NCBI RefSeq assembly: GCF_000016425.1
Contig: NC_009380.1
Coordinates: 2,546,144-2,610,143, forward strand
Origin: Salinispora tropica CNB-440
GTDB lineage: Bacteria > Actinomycetota > Actinomycetes > Mycobacteriales > Micromonosporaceae
DNA: 64,000 nt
Direction: 5' to 3'
Shown here piece by piece: positions 9,329-18,219 of this stretch. The first letter of the stretch is position 1; each line of letters begins with the position of its first letter. The position numbers and the translations under genes are program-made. Under the pieces are notes generated by a model. That model saw only the letters and a program-made list of their open reading frames with translations. It was not told where the DNA came from and made no database searches.

Positions 9329-9384
9329 GCCGGAACAACGACGGGCTCGGAAGCATGTGCTTCCGAGCCCGTCGTTGTTCCGGC
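9329..9384. terminator. Perfect 26-bp hairpin terminator
   Basis: The two arms 9329-9354 and 9359-9384 are perfectly complementary around a 4-base loop (ATGT). The hairpin lies between the end of the CsbD gene and the end of the convergent kamA gene, so it probably stops transcription from both sides. There is no long U tract, as is common in high-GC actinobacteria. Confidence 0.8.
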
Positions 9385-9461
9385 CGGGACCGACTACGAC
9401 AAGACTGCCGTCACGAGTTGCCGCCGACGAGTCCGGGGCACGGGCGGTGGATCGAGGTGGG

Positions 9462-10865
9462 TCAGTCGTCGCGGTGCTCCGCCCACCAGGTCTGACCGCT
9501 CTCGGGCAGGGTGTCGATCGGGTCGTAGTACGCGTACCGCTTGTTGAGCGCCGCCAGGTCGGCGGACTCGATGGAGGTGCGGTAGTTCTTGGTCCAGTAC
9601 GAGATGCCCCGCTCCTGGTCGTACTCGGTGAGCATGTGCACCCAGCGTTTGCCGACGAAGGGAACGTCGCACACGATTCGCGGGGTGGCATAGCCGGGCA
9701 GGTAGCCCATGATGTCGTGTTGGAGCTGTTGGGCGTGCCCGACCGGCACTCGCCAGTGCTCGGCGTTGGGGATCATGTCGCACATGTAGAAGTAGTACGG
9801 CAAAATGCCGGCTTCGCCCTGCAAGGCAAAGCACAGATCAAGTAGGTCAGGCGTGGTGGCGTTGACGCCGCGCATGAGCACGCCTTGGTTGCGAACGTCT
9901 CGAACCCCGATGTCCAGGGCGGTCTGGGCGGCTTTGGCGACCAGCGGGGTGAGGGACTGGGCGTGGTTGACGTGGGTGTGGATCGCGAGGTTGACGCCCC
10001 GGCGGGCAGCGGTGCGCGCGACCCGCTCGAGGCCTTCGACGACATCGGCCCGGAGCCAGTGCTGGGGCAGGCCCATCAGGGCCTTGGTGGCGAGCCGGAT
10101 GTCGCGCACGGTGTCGATGTCGAGCAGGCGCATCAGGTACGTCTCGAGGTTCTTCCACGGCACGTTGGCCACGTCACCGCCGGAGACGACGACGTCGCGG
10201 ACGCCGGGGTGTGCCTTGAGGTAGCTGATGTGGGCGTCGTAGCGGTCGACGGGTTTGAGGGTGAGTTTGAGTTTGTCGATGGCGGGGGTGGAGTTACCAA
10301 CCAGATCCATTCGCGTGCAGTGCCCGCAGTACTGCGGGCAGGTGGAGAGGAGCTCGGCGAGGACCTTCGTGGGGTAACGGTGGGTAAGACCCTCGGCGAC
10401 CCACATGTCGTGTTCGTGCAGGGAGTCGCGGCTGGCGTACGGGTGTGAGGGCCAGTCGGTGCGTCGGTCGGAGGCGACGGGGATCATGTAGCGCCGGATC
10501 GGGTCGGCGTAGAGGGCGTCGGTGCTCATCGACTCGAACGGCACCATGGTGTTGAGCATCTGAGGCGTCACCAGCATGGACATGGTGGCGAGGGCCTTTT
10601 GGTCGGCTTCCAGGTCGGCGTAGAAGGTCTCGCTGACGAGGTCGCCGAGGACGGTGCGGAGTTGCTTGATGTTCTTGACGCAGTTGGTGCGTTGCCACTG
10701 GGCGGATTCCCACTGGTCGCGGCTGATGTGGCGCCAGCCGGGGAAGCGGGTCCAGTCGGGTTCGACGAGGGGGGTCCGTCGGTATTCGTAGGGCTGGCCC
10801 GTGGTGGGGGCGGCGGGTGCGGGCTGGGCTGCGGAGATGGTTTCCGCGGGGTGGGTCTGGGTCAC
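9462..10865 (-). CDS. kamA: Lysine 2,3-aminomutase family radical SAM enzyme
   Basis: KamA interconverts L-lysine and L-beta-lysine with a 4Fe-4S cluster, SAM and PLP. The radical SAM cysteines are in CPQYCGHC (about residues 176, 180, 183). The PLP-lysine region reads PFVGKRW, not the PGGGGK of clostridial KamA, so this is a divergent subfamily. Length is 467 residues from GTG 10865, which has a GAGGAGG ribosome-binding site 5-6 bases upstream; a longer frame to 10937 lacks one. Being divergent from the kdd-kamDE operon supports lysine as substrate: its product, beta-lysine, is the substrate of KamDE. Confidence 0.88.
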   Translation of the reverse strand: MTQTHPAETISAAQPAPAAPTTGQPYEYRRTPLVEPDWTRFPGWRHISRDQWESAQWQRTNCVKNIKQLRTVLGDLVSETFYADLEADQKALATMSMLVTPQMLNTMVPFESMSTDALYADPIRRYMIPVASDRRTDWPSHPYASRDSLHEHDMWVAEGLTHRYPTKVLAELLSTCPQYCGHCTRMDLVGNSTPAIDKLKLTLKPVDRYDAHISYLKAHPGVRDVVVSGGDVANVPWKNLETYLMRLLDIDTVRDIRLATKALMGLPQHWLRADVVEGLERVARTAARRGVNLAIHTHVNHAQSLTPLVAKAAQTALDIGVRDVRNQGVLMRGVNATTPDLLDLCFALQGEAGILPYYFYMCDMIPNAEHWRVPVGHAQQLQHDIMGYLPGYATPRIVCDVPFVGKRWVHMLTEYDQERGISYWTKNYRTSIESADLAALNKRYAYYDPIDTLPESGQTWWAEHRDD

Positions 10866-11008
10866 GGCCCCCTCCTCGTGGGTGGTGTGGATGATCAATG
10901 GTCCCGTAGGGTACTGGAAATTATCCGGTGAAGTCATTATTCTGCCGGAAGTCTTCCCGCCATGCGAATTGTGGTCCGGGCTTCAGGCGGCTGGACAGGG
11001 AGGTCGGC

Positions 11009-12070
11009 GTGATATCACCGGTGGGTTTGCACCGCGTCCTGGAGCCCGCGGGGGTTCTGCCGCAGGCGGCTTGGCGACTGGATGCGAGCCCGGCGATCGC
11101 ACCGAACGAGGTGCGGATCCGGGTGGAGCGGTTGAACCTGGACGCGGCGAGCTTCCGACAGCTGCGGGAGAAGCACGGCGGGGACGGCGCGCGAATGCGC
11201 GCCGAGGTCCTGGAGATCATCGGCGCGCGGGGGAAGATGCAGAACCCGGTGACCGGCTCGGGTGGCATGTTGATCGGCACGGTCGAGGAGACCGGCCGGC
11301 GGTCACCGCTGGGGCTGCGGGTGGGCGACCGGGTGGCGACGCTGGTGTCGCTGACCCTGACGCCGTTGGCCGTCGCGGACGGGCTGGCCCGGTGGGACGG
11401 GCACAGCGAGCAGATCCCGTGTGATGGTCATGCGATCCTGTTCGCCCGCTCCATCGCGGCGGTGCTCCCGGCCGATCTGCATCCGGAGTTGTCCCTCGCC
11501 GCGCTGGATGTGTGCGGGGCTCCGGCGTTGACCGCGCGGGTGGTGGAGCGGTATGTGGCTGACCGCGCGCGGGAGGGAGATGCCCGGCCGATCAGCGTCG
11601 CGGTGATCGGCGGCGCGGGCAAGAGTGGGTCGCTGTCGCTGGTTGCGGCGCGGCGGGCGGGCGCGGCGCGGACCGTCGGGGTGGTGCCGGTGGCGGGGGA
11701 GCGGGACGCGTTGGAGGCGGCCGGGGTGGCGGATGCGGTGGTGGTGGCTGATGCGCGGGATCCGGTGGCGCTGTCGACGGCGGTGACGACGGCGTTGCGG
11801 GTGCCGGCGGATGTGACGGTGGTGTGCGTGGACGTGCCGGGCTGTGAGCATGGGGCGGTCTTGGCCACGGCCGACGGTGGCACGGTGGTGTTCTTCTCGA
11901 TGGCGACGAGTTTCGCGGCGGCGGCGTTGGGTGCGGAGGGCCTGGCGGCGGATGTGACGATGCTGGTCGGTAACGGGTACGCGCCGGGTCACGCGGAGTT
12001 CGCGTTGAAGCTGTTGCGGGCCGAGCCGGGGGTGCGTGGCCTCTTCGAGGCGCGGCTGGCGGCAGACTGA
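11009..12070 (+). CDS. kdd: L-erythro-3,5-diaminohexanoate dehydrogenase
   Basis: Kdd oxidises L-erythro-3,5-diaminohexanoate to 5-amino-3-oxohexanoate with NAD(P), the step after KamDE in lysine fermentation. The protein (353 residues) resembles zinc-free medium-chain dehydrogenases: an N-terminal GroES-like part and a Rossmann motif VAVIGGAGKSGSLS at about residues 195-208. GTG 11009 has a GGGAGGT ribosome-binding site 4 bases upstream. It is the first gene of an operon with only 5 bases before the next start. Context (kamA, kamDE, kal) supports the assignment strongly. Confidence 0.88.
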   Translation: MISPVGLHRVLEPAGVLPQAAWRLDASPAIAPNEVRIRVERLNLDAASFRQLREKHGGDGARMRAEVLEIIGARGKMQNPVTGSGGMLIGTVEETGRRSPLGLRVGDRVATLVSLTLTPLAVADGLARWDGHSEQIPCDGHAILFARSIAAVLPADLHPELSLAALDVCGAPALTARVVERYVADRAREGDARPISVAVIGGAGKSGSLSLVAARRAGAARTVGVVPVAGERDALEAAGVADAVVVADARDPVALSTAVTTALRVPADVTVVCVDVPGCEHGAVLATADGGTVVFFSMATSFAAAALGAEGLAADVTMLVGNGYAPGHAEFALKLLRAEPGVRGLFEARLAAD

Positions 12071-12075
12071 GTGTC

Positions 12076-13641
12076 ATGACGAATCCCTCGACGCTGTACC
12101 GCGGCGGTGTGCTGCATTGCCCCGCTGATCCGGGTGCGACCGCCTTGTTGGTTTCCGATGGCCGGATTGCGTGGTTGGGATCGGATGCTGACGCGCCGGT
12201 TGCCGATCGGGTGGTGGATCTGGATGGGGCGCTGGTGACGCCGGCGTTCGTTGACGCGCATGTGCACACGACCGGCACCGGGCTGGGGTTGTCTGAGCTG
12301 GACGTGTCGGGTGTGCGGTCGGGGCGGGAGTTGTTGGCAGCGGTGGCGGCGTTCGCCGAGGGGTTGCCGCCCGATGGTGTGGTGCTGGGGCATGGCTGGG
12401 ACGAGTCGACCTGGCCGGTGCCGGTGCCACCGAACGGGGAGGAGCTGGATCGGGCTGCGGCGGGGCGGCGGGTGTACCTGTCGCAGGCGTCGATGCATTC
12501 GGCGCTGGTGTCAACGGCGTTGCTGGCGGCGTGCCCTGCGGTGGTTGCCGCGGCTGGTTTCGACGAGTCGGGGTGGTTGCGGCGGGACGCGCATCATGTG
12601 GTGCGGGCGGCGGCCTCTGGTTCGGTTGGTCGGGAGCAGCGGGCGGCGGTGCAGCGGGCGGCGTTGGCGCATGCAGCCGCTATGGGGGTCGCGGCGGTGC
12701 ATGAGTGTGGTGGGCCGGAGATCTCCGGTGAGGAGGACTTCACCGGGTTGTTGGGGATCTCCGGGGTGGGGGTGCCGGAGGTGTACGGGTACTGGGGTGA
12801 GTTGGGTGGTGCGCAGCGGGCTCGGGAGTTGGGTGCGGTTGGTGCTGGCGGGGATCTGTTCGCCGACGGGGCGTTGGGGGCGCGGACGGCTCAGCTGACG
12901 GTGCCGTATGTGGATGAGGGTGGGTACGGGTACGGGTACCTGTCGGCGGGGCAGGTGCGGGATCACTTGTTGGGGTGCGCGACGTACGGAATGCAGGGCG
13001 GTTTTCACGCGATTGGGGATGCGGCGATCGCGACGGTGTTGGAGGGGTTCGCGGCGGCGGCGGCGAGGCTGGGCACGGATCGGGTGCGAGCGGCTCGGCA
13101 TCGGGTGGAGCATGCGGAGCTTGTGGACAAGCGAATGATCGCCGGGTTTGTGGAGTATGGCGTGGTGGCGTCCGTGCAGCCGGCGTTTGACCGGTTGTGG
13201 GGTGGCGCGGGCCGGATGTATGAGTCGCGGTTGGGGCTGGATCGGTCGTTGGCGGCCAATCCGTTGGGGGCGATGCACTCGGTGGGGGTGTCGTTGGCGT
13301 TCGGGTCGGATTCGCCGGTGACTCCGGTGGATCCGTGGGGGTCGGTGCGGGCGGCGGTGGCGCACCACAATCCGGCGCAGCGGATGAGTCTGCGGGCGGC
13401 TTTCGCGGCGCATTCACGGGGTGGGTGGCGTGCGGTGCGGCGTGATGGTGATGGGGTGTTGGCGTTGGGGGCGCCGGCGACGTTCGCGGTGTGGGATACC
13501 CCGGCGGGGGTGGAGCGGGGGTTGCCGGTGTTACAGGCGGAGGATCCGGAGGTGCGGGGTGCTTCGGATCCGACTCCGTTGCCGGTGTGTCGACGTACGG
13601 TGCTGCGTGGTGCGGTGATCTATGGGGAGGGCGGGTTGTGA
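12076..13641 (+). CDS. Amidohydrolase family protein (YtcJ-like), in lysine operon
   Basis: This is a 521-residue amidohydrolase-superfamily protein. The metal-site motif DAHVHTTG is near residues 60-67, and later His/Asp positions are seen in FHAIGDAAI and SDSPVTP. YtcJ-like members hydrolyse amides or are uncharacterised; the substrate is unknown. It starts 5 bases after kdd and overlaps kamD by 4 bases (GTGA), so it is co-translated with lysine-pathway enzymes. It occupies the operon slot where a 3-keto-5-aminohexanoate cleavage gene (kce) might be expected, but the families are unrelated and no such activity is claimed. Confidence 0.82.
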   Translation: MTNPSTLYRGGVLHCPADPGATALLVSDGRIAWLGSDADAPVADRVVDLDGALVTPAFVDAHVHTTGTGLGLSELDVSGVRSGRELLAAVAAFAEGLPPDGVVLGHGWDESTWPVPVPPNGEELDRAAAGRRVYLSQASMHSALVSTALLAACPAVVAAAGFDESGWLRRDAHHVVRAAASGSVGREQRAAVQRAALAHAAAMGVAAVHECGGPEISGEEDFTGLLGISGVGVPEVYGYWGELGGAQRARELGAVGAGGDLFADGALGARTAQLTVPYVDEGGYGYGYLSAGQVRDHLLGCATYGMQGGFHAIGDAAIATVLEGFAAAAARLGTDRVRAARHRVEHAELVDKRMIAGFVEYGVVASVQPAFDRLWGGAGRMYESRLGLDRSLAANPLGAMHSVGVSLAFGSDSPVTPVDPWGSVRAAVAHHNPAQRMSLRAAFAAHSRGGWRAVRRDGDGVLALGAPATFAVWDTPAGVERGLPVLQAEDPEVRGASDPTPLPVCRRTVLRGAVIYGEGGL

Positions 13642-15200
13642 CCGGGAAGCTTGATCTGGATCCGGTGTTGGTGGCGCGGGCGCGGGAGTTGGCTGCTCGG
13701 GCTGGGGCGCCGGTGGTGGAGTTGGCGCGTAGCCATACGACGGTGTCGGTGGAGCGGGCGGTGCTGCGGCTGGCCGGGGTGCAGGGGGCGGATCCGGATG
13801 GGATTCCGTGGGTGAACCGGTTGGTGGACGCGGTGGTCGCGGATGTGGGCTTGGGGCATGGGGTGGCTGCTCCGGTCTTTGCTGCCCTGGCGCGGGAGCA
13901 GTTGGCGGATGTGACGTTGTTGGCGCAGAAGGCGGCGGCCGGGTCGGTGCGGTTTGAGGTTCCGGCGGGGCGGGCGGCGACGGTGGCGCGGCGGGCGGCG
14001 CGGCGGGCGGTCGCGGCGGGGGTGCGGCGGATTGATCGGCGGCGGGCCGAGCGGGAGCGGTTGGTACGGCGGTTCGGGGATCCGCCGCAGCGGCCGTGGA
14101 TCTATCTGATCGTGGCGACGGGGGATATTTACGAGGACATTCCGCAGGCGCAGGCGGCGGCCCGGGCGGGGGCGGATGCGATCGCGGTGATTCGGTCGAC
14201 GGGGCAGTCGTTGTTGGACTATGTGCCGGAGGGGGCGACTCGGGAGGGCTTCGCCGGTACGTATGCGACGCAGGAGAATTTCCGGTTGATGCGGGCGGCG
14301 TTGGACGAGTCGTCGCGGGAGTTGGGCCGGTATGTGCGGTTGACGAATTACGCGTCGGGGCTGTGTATGCCGGAGATGGCGGCGTTGGCGGGTCTCGAGC
14401 GGCTGGACATGATGCTGAACGATTCGATGTACGGCATCTTGTTCCGGGATATCAATCCGATTCGTACCTTCGTCGATCAGCGGTTCTCCCGGCAGGTGCA
14501 CGCGCGGGCGGGGATCATCATCAATACCGGTGAGGATAACTATCTGACGACCGCCGATGCGGTGGACGAGGCGCACACGGTGACGGTGTCGCAGTTGCTC
14601 AACGAGTACTTCGCGCACGAGGCGGGGTTGGCGGACTGGCAGCTGGGGTTGGGGCACGCGTTTGAGATCAACCCGGATGTGCCGGAGTCGTTGCGGTTGG
14701 AGCTGGCGCACGCGCTGTTGGCGCGGGAGTTGTTCCCGGACGCACCGTTGAAGTGGATGCCGCCGACGAAGCACATGACCGGGGATGTCTTTCGGGGCAA
14801 TCTGCTTGATGGCTTCTTCAACCTGGTGGGGGCGCTGACCGGGCAGGGAATTCTGCTGGTGGGGATGATGACCGAGGCGGTGGTGACGCCGTGGCTGTCG
14901 GATCGGGATATCGCGCTGCAGAACGTCCGGTACGTGTTGGGTGCCGCCGGTGGGCTGCACGAGGATTTCGTGCCGGCGTCGGGCGGGTTCATTCAGCAGC
15001 GGGCCCACCAGGTGTTGGGTTCGGCGGTGGAGTTGTTGGATCGGATCGGGGAGCAGTCGTTGCTGACGGCGATCGGCGAGGGCACGTTCGGGATCATGAA
15101 ACGGCCGGCGGACCGGGGTAAGGGGTTGGACGGGGTGGCGCGGCACGAGGGCGACTACTTCAACCCGGCGGTGGAGATCCTTGAGGAGGCGGGATCGTGA
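13638..15200 (+). CDS. kamD: Lysine 5,6-aminomutase alpha subunit
   Basis: KamD is the large catalytic TIM-barrel subunit of the adenosylcobalamin- and PLP-dependent D-lysine/L-beta-lysine 5,6-aminomutase. Length is 520 residues, as expected. The start is GTG 13638, overlapping the amidohydrolase stop in a GTGA junction with a GGGGAGG ribosome-binding site 7 bases upstream; the longer open frame to 13491 is not needed. Sequence segments such as LMRAALDESSRELGRYVRLTNY and NDSMYGILFRDIN are typical of the family. It acts with KamE, encoded directly downstream. Confidence 0.93.
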   Translation: MTGKLDLDPVLVARARELAARAGAPVVELARSHTTVSVERAVLRLAGVQGADPDGIPWVNRLVDAVVADVGLGHGVAAPVFAALAREQLADVTLLAQKAAAGSVRFEVPAGRAATVARRAARRAVAAGVRRIDRRRAERERLVRRFGDPPQRPWIYLIVATGDIYEDIPQAQAAARAGADAIAVIRSTGQSLLDYVPEGATREGFAGTYATQENFRLMRAALDESSRELGRYVRLTNYASGLCMPEMAALAGLERLDMMLNDSMYGILFRDINPIRTFVDQRFSRQVHARAGIIINTGEDNYLTTADAVDEAHTVTVSQLLNEYFAHEAGLADWQLGLGHAFEINPDVPESLRLELAHALLARELFPDAPLKWMPPTKHMTGDVFRGNLLDGFFNLVGALTGQGILLVGMMTEAVVTPWLSDRDIALQNVRYVLGAAGGLHEDFVPASGGFIQQRAHQVLGSAVELLDRIGEQSLLTAIGEGTFGIMKRPADRGKGLDGVARHEGDYFNPAVEILEEAGS

Positions 15201-15979
15201 CGGTCGTGCCGGAGAAGGCGGTCGTGCCGGAGAAGCAGGTCGTGCGGCCGTATGGGGACACCACGGGTGACGGCATGGTGCAGGTGTCGTTCACGTTGCC
15301 GCTGCCGCACGACAAGCGGGCTGAGGGCGCGGCGATTCAGCTGGCGGGGAAGATGGGCATCGACCCGGCGATGCTGGTTCATGCCCGGCCGATGGGCGAC
15401 GGGTTCACCTTCTTCGTGGTGTACGGGCGGGTGAACCACCTGGTGGACACCGCGGCGGTGCGGGTGGTGGAGCGGGACTTTCCGTTGCTGCTGGCGAAGG
15501 AGGTCAACGCGGTGGTCAAGCGGCAGCTGCGGCGGAAGCTGTCGGTGGTGGGGGCGTGTATCGGCACCGACGCGCACACGGTGGGGATCGACGCGATTCT
15601 CAACGTTAAGGGCATCGCCGGGGAGAAGGGGCTGGAGTACTACCGGGAGTTGCGGGTCAGCAATCTGGGCGCGCAGGTGAGTGTGCCGGATCTGGTGGCG
15701 GCGGCTCGGGCGGAGCGGGCGGATGCGGTGTTGGTGTCGCAGGTGGTCACGCAGCGGGATGCACATCTGCACAACACCCGGGAGATGTCCGCGGCTTTTC
15801 GGGAGGCGTGGCCCGCGGGGAAACGGCCGTTGTTGATTGTCGGCGGACCGCGTTTCGACGAGGCGATGACCGCCGAGTTGGGGGTGGACCGGATCTTCGG
15901 CCGTGGCACCACTCCGGATGAGGTGGCCTCCTACCTGGTCCATGCGTTGATCACGAGCCGGAAGGCGACGACGGTATGA
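15197..15979 (+). CDS. kamE: Lysine 5,6-aminomutase beta subunit (B12-binding)
   Basis: KamE carries the Rossmann-like cobalamin-binding domain. The DxHxxG motif that supplies the axial His to B12 is visible in GTDAHTVG near residue 120. The following NVKGIAGEKG region contains Lys residues where the PLP aldimine Lys of the family occurs. Length is 260 residues. The start GTG 15197 overlaps the kamD stop by 4 bases, so the two subunits are translationally coupled. The alpha-beta pair converts beta-lysine to 3,5-diaminohexanoate. Confidence 0.93.
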   Translation: MTVVPEKAVVPEKQVVRPYGDTTGDGMVQVSFTLPLPHDKRAEGAAIQLAGKMGIDPAMLVHARPMGDGFTFFVVYGRVNHLVDTAAVRVVERDFPLLLAKEVNAVVKRQLRRKLSVVGACIGTDAHTVGIDAILNVKGIAGEKGLEYYRELRVSNLGAQVSVPDLVAAARAERADAVLVSQVVTQRDAHLHNTREMSAAFREAWPAGKRPLLIVGGPRFDEAMTAELGVDRIFGRGTTPDEVASYLVHALITSRKATTV

Positions 15980-16368
15980 GTGACCCGAGGGTCGGGGTGA
16001 CGGTGACGCACCGGCGGTATGTGCCGTACTCGCATGCGCACTACGCGGGAAGTCTCGTCGATGGGGCGTACGCGTTGGGGTTGTTCGGGGATGTGGCCAC
16101 CGAGGTCTGTATCCGTACCGACGGGGACGAGGGGTTGTTCGCCGGCTACTCGGATGTGCGGTTCGTCGCTCCGGTACGCGCCGGCGACGTGGTGGAGGTG
16201 ACCGCTCGGGTCACCAGGGTGGGTACGCGCAGCCGCACCCTGGAGTTGGGCTGCGTGGTGGTGTGTCGGAGTCGCCCGGATCGGGGGGAGTCCGCGGCGC
16301 AGGTGTGTGATCCGCCGATCGTGGCGGTCACCGCGACGGGCACGGTGGTCGTGCCGCCGGTGCCGTGA
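15976..16368 (+). CDS. kal: 3-Aminobutyryl-CoA ammonia-lyase (hotdog fold)
   Basis: Kal removes ammonia from L-3-aminobutyryl-CoA to give crotonyl-CoA in the lysine fermentation route. The 130-residue protein has the hotdog-fold pattern (GSLVDGAYALGLFGDVATE helix followed by beta strands with VRFVAPVRAGDVVEVTARV). It is encoded in an ATGA overlap with kamE and a 4-base overlap with the next gene. The assignment rests on fold and operon position. Confidence 0.85.
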   Translation: MSDPRVGVTVTHRRYVPYSHAHYAGSLVDGAYALGLFGDVATEVCIRTDGDEGLFAGYSDVRFVAPVRAGDVVEVTARVTRVGTRSRTLELGCVVVCRSRPDRGESAAQVCDPPIVAVTATGTVVVPPVP

Positions 16369-17774
16369 ACGTCGCGATCTGCGCGGATGTCGGCTCCACG
16401 TACACGAAGGTGGCGGTGGTCGATCTCGACGGCGCGGGTCTGGTTTCGACGGCGTCACTGCCCACGACGGTGGGCAGTGACGTGTTGCGGGGGTTGGACG
16501 CGGCGGTCGCTGCCGCGACCGCCGGTCTGCCGGTGGGGGACGCGCCCTGGTACGTGTGTTCGTCTGCCGGGGGCGGGCTGCGGTTGGCGGTGGTCGGCTA
16601 CGAACAGTTGGTGACCGCGCAGGCGGGCCGTCGGGTGGGCCTGTCGGCGGGGGCGAACGTGGTGTATGTGGCCGCGGGTCGGCTCGGCGCGGCGGAGTTG
16701 GCGGCGGTCCGGGCGGCCCGCCCGGATGTGCTGCTGCTGGTTGGCGGCACCGACGGCGGTGACGCGGAGACGTTGACGCACAACGCGACTCGGCTGGCGC
16801 GGGCCCGCTGGCGGGTTCCGGTGGTCCTCGCCGGGAACGCGGAGGTCCGCGACGACCTGTTTTCGATGCTGGTGTCGGCGAAGGTGCCGGTGACCGTGGC
16901 GGAGAATGTGCTGCCCCGGATCGGGGTGTTGGCGCCGGCTGGGGCGCGGGCGGCGATCCGGGAGGTGTTCCTGCGGCATGTGATCGGCGGCAAGCGGCTG
17001 TCTCGGGGGCCGCGATTCCCACGGCTGGTGCGGGCGGCGACTCCGGATGCGGTGCTGACCGGCGTGGAGTTACTTGCGGACACGCTCGGCGGTGACCTGG
17101 CGGTGGTGGATGTCGGTGGGGCGACCACCGACGTGTACTCGGTGTTGACGCCGGATGAGCGGGAGAGTGGGCCGGGCCGGGAGGTGGCCGGCAGCCTGTG
17201 GCGGGCCCGTACCGTCGAGGGGGACCTGGGGGTGCGGTGGAGTGCCCCGGGTGTGGTGCGGGCAGCGGTGGAGGAGCGGTTACTCGACGCGGCCGAGGCC
17301 GAGGTGTTGGCGGCGGCGGCACGGCGGCGTGCCGACGACCCGGCGTACCTTCCGGCGGGTGGGGCCGAGCGGGCGACAGACGCGCGGTTGGCCGCCCTGG
17401 CGGCCACGGTGGCGCTGCGGCGGCATGCCCGCGGGGCGGCCACCGGTGAACGCGCGGGACGGGATCTGCGGGATGTGCGGCTGCTGGTCGGTTCGGGTGG
17501 TGTGCTGCGGCACGCCGCGCCCGCCGACGCCGCCGGGGTGCTCGCCGGGGTGCTCGCCGACTACGCCGGTGGGTGGCCGTTGCCGCGTGCCGCCCGGCCG
17601 GTGGTGGACGTGGAGTACGTGTTGGCCGCCGCCGGGTTGCTCGGGGCCGAGCAACCGGCCGCGGCGCGTGCTCTCACCGCCCGGTTGCGGGGGGCTGGGC
17701 ATGCCCCGGTTGCCCGATGTGTGGGTGGCGCGGTGCGGGCCGGCCGGCCCGAATGCCGCGACACGCCCGGGTAG
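16365..17774 (+). CDS. MutL/GlmL-like ASKHA protein, probable aminomutase reactivator
   Basis: This 469-residue protein has the actin/Hsp70-like ATPase signature: phosphate-1 motif ADVGSTYTKVAVVDLDG at residues 7-23 and phosphate-2 motif VVDVGGATTDVYSV near 245-258. It matches the GlmL/MutL family found beside B12-dependent mutases, where members are thought to help reactivate enzymes that lose their cobalamin. It begins with a GTG overlapping the kal stop by 4 bases and ends the operon. A role in keeping KamDE active is inferred from this position. Confidence 0.87.
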   Translation: MNVAICADVGSTYTKVAVVDLDGAGLVSTASLPTTVGSDVLRGLDAAVAAATAGLPVGDAPWYVCSSAGGGLRLAVVGYEQLVTAQAGRRVGLSAGANVVYVAAGRLGAAELAAVRAARPDVLLLVGGTDGGDAETLTHNATRLARARWRVPVVLAGNAEVRDDLFSMLVSAKVPVTVAENVLPRIGVLAPAGARAAIREVFLRHVIGGKRLSRGPRFPRLVRAATPDAVLTGVELLADTLGGDLAVVDVGGATTDVYSVLTPDERESGPGREVAGSLWRARTVEGDLGVRWSAPGVVRAAVEERLLDAAEAEVLAAAARRRADDPAYLPAGGAERATDARLAALAATVALRRHARGAATGERAGRDLRDVRLLVGSGGVLRHAAPADAAGVLAGVLADYAGGWPLPRAARPVVDVEYVLAAAGLLGAEQPAAARALTARLRGAGHAPVARCVGGAVRAGRPECRDTPG

Positions 17775-18219
17775 TGGCGACGACTCGTCGGGGCCGGGTT
17801 GACAGCGCCTGGGGGGGAGCACGTACCGTCTTTGAGTCCTACTACGGGAAGCGGCTGTTGTTCGCTTCGTCCCTTCGTCCGCTGGCCGAGCGACACCACA
17901 CGTGTGTGGTCGCGGCGGCCAGGTCCAGCGGGCGGGGGTCGGCGGGGCGGCGCGAACCGGCCGCGGTTACCGGTGTACGGGCAGAGTGAGAGGCACGGCC
18001 AGTAGACAACGGCCAGGCGGGGGCAGCCAGTCCGCCGTCCGGTCGGTCCGAAGGTCGGCGCGTCCCATTCTCGCCCCACCGGCCGGGAAGGGCCTGGGAG
18101 CATCGGGGTGCGGCGGTTGCCGCGCCCCGATTTCCGTTTGTCGGGGTGCCGGTCCAGGTGAGGCCGCCGTGGTCCGCGCTGGCGGGGTGGCTCGGATCAG
18201 GCCGGGTACCCTTCGGCGG
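17775..18219 (+). other. 445-bp gene-poor interval with promoter-like signals
   Basis: No convincing gene is seen. A TTGACA hexamer (17799-17804) and TACCGT (17824-17829) are 19 bases apart and point rightwards, about 390 bases before lnt. ACCACAC (17895-17901) and GTGTGGT (17904-17910) form a short inverted repeat. The lnt gene has its own promoter box at 18207, so the upstream promoter could make a separate small RNA or a leader. Confidence 0.4.
18207..18212 (+). promoter_or_regulatory. -10 element of a leaderless promoter (lnt)
   Basis: TACCCT is followed by 7 bases and the GTG at 18220. Confidence 0.5.

Noticed and set aside
10866-10937. 24-residue N-terminal extension of KamA
   Set aside because: The GTG at 10865 has a good ribosome-binding site, and the extension overlaps the divergent promoter region.
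13620-15146. Minus-strand open frame of 508 codons opposite kamD
   Set aside because: Antisense shadow; kamD is well supported by sequence and operon context.
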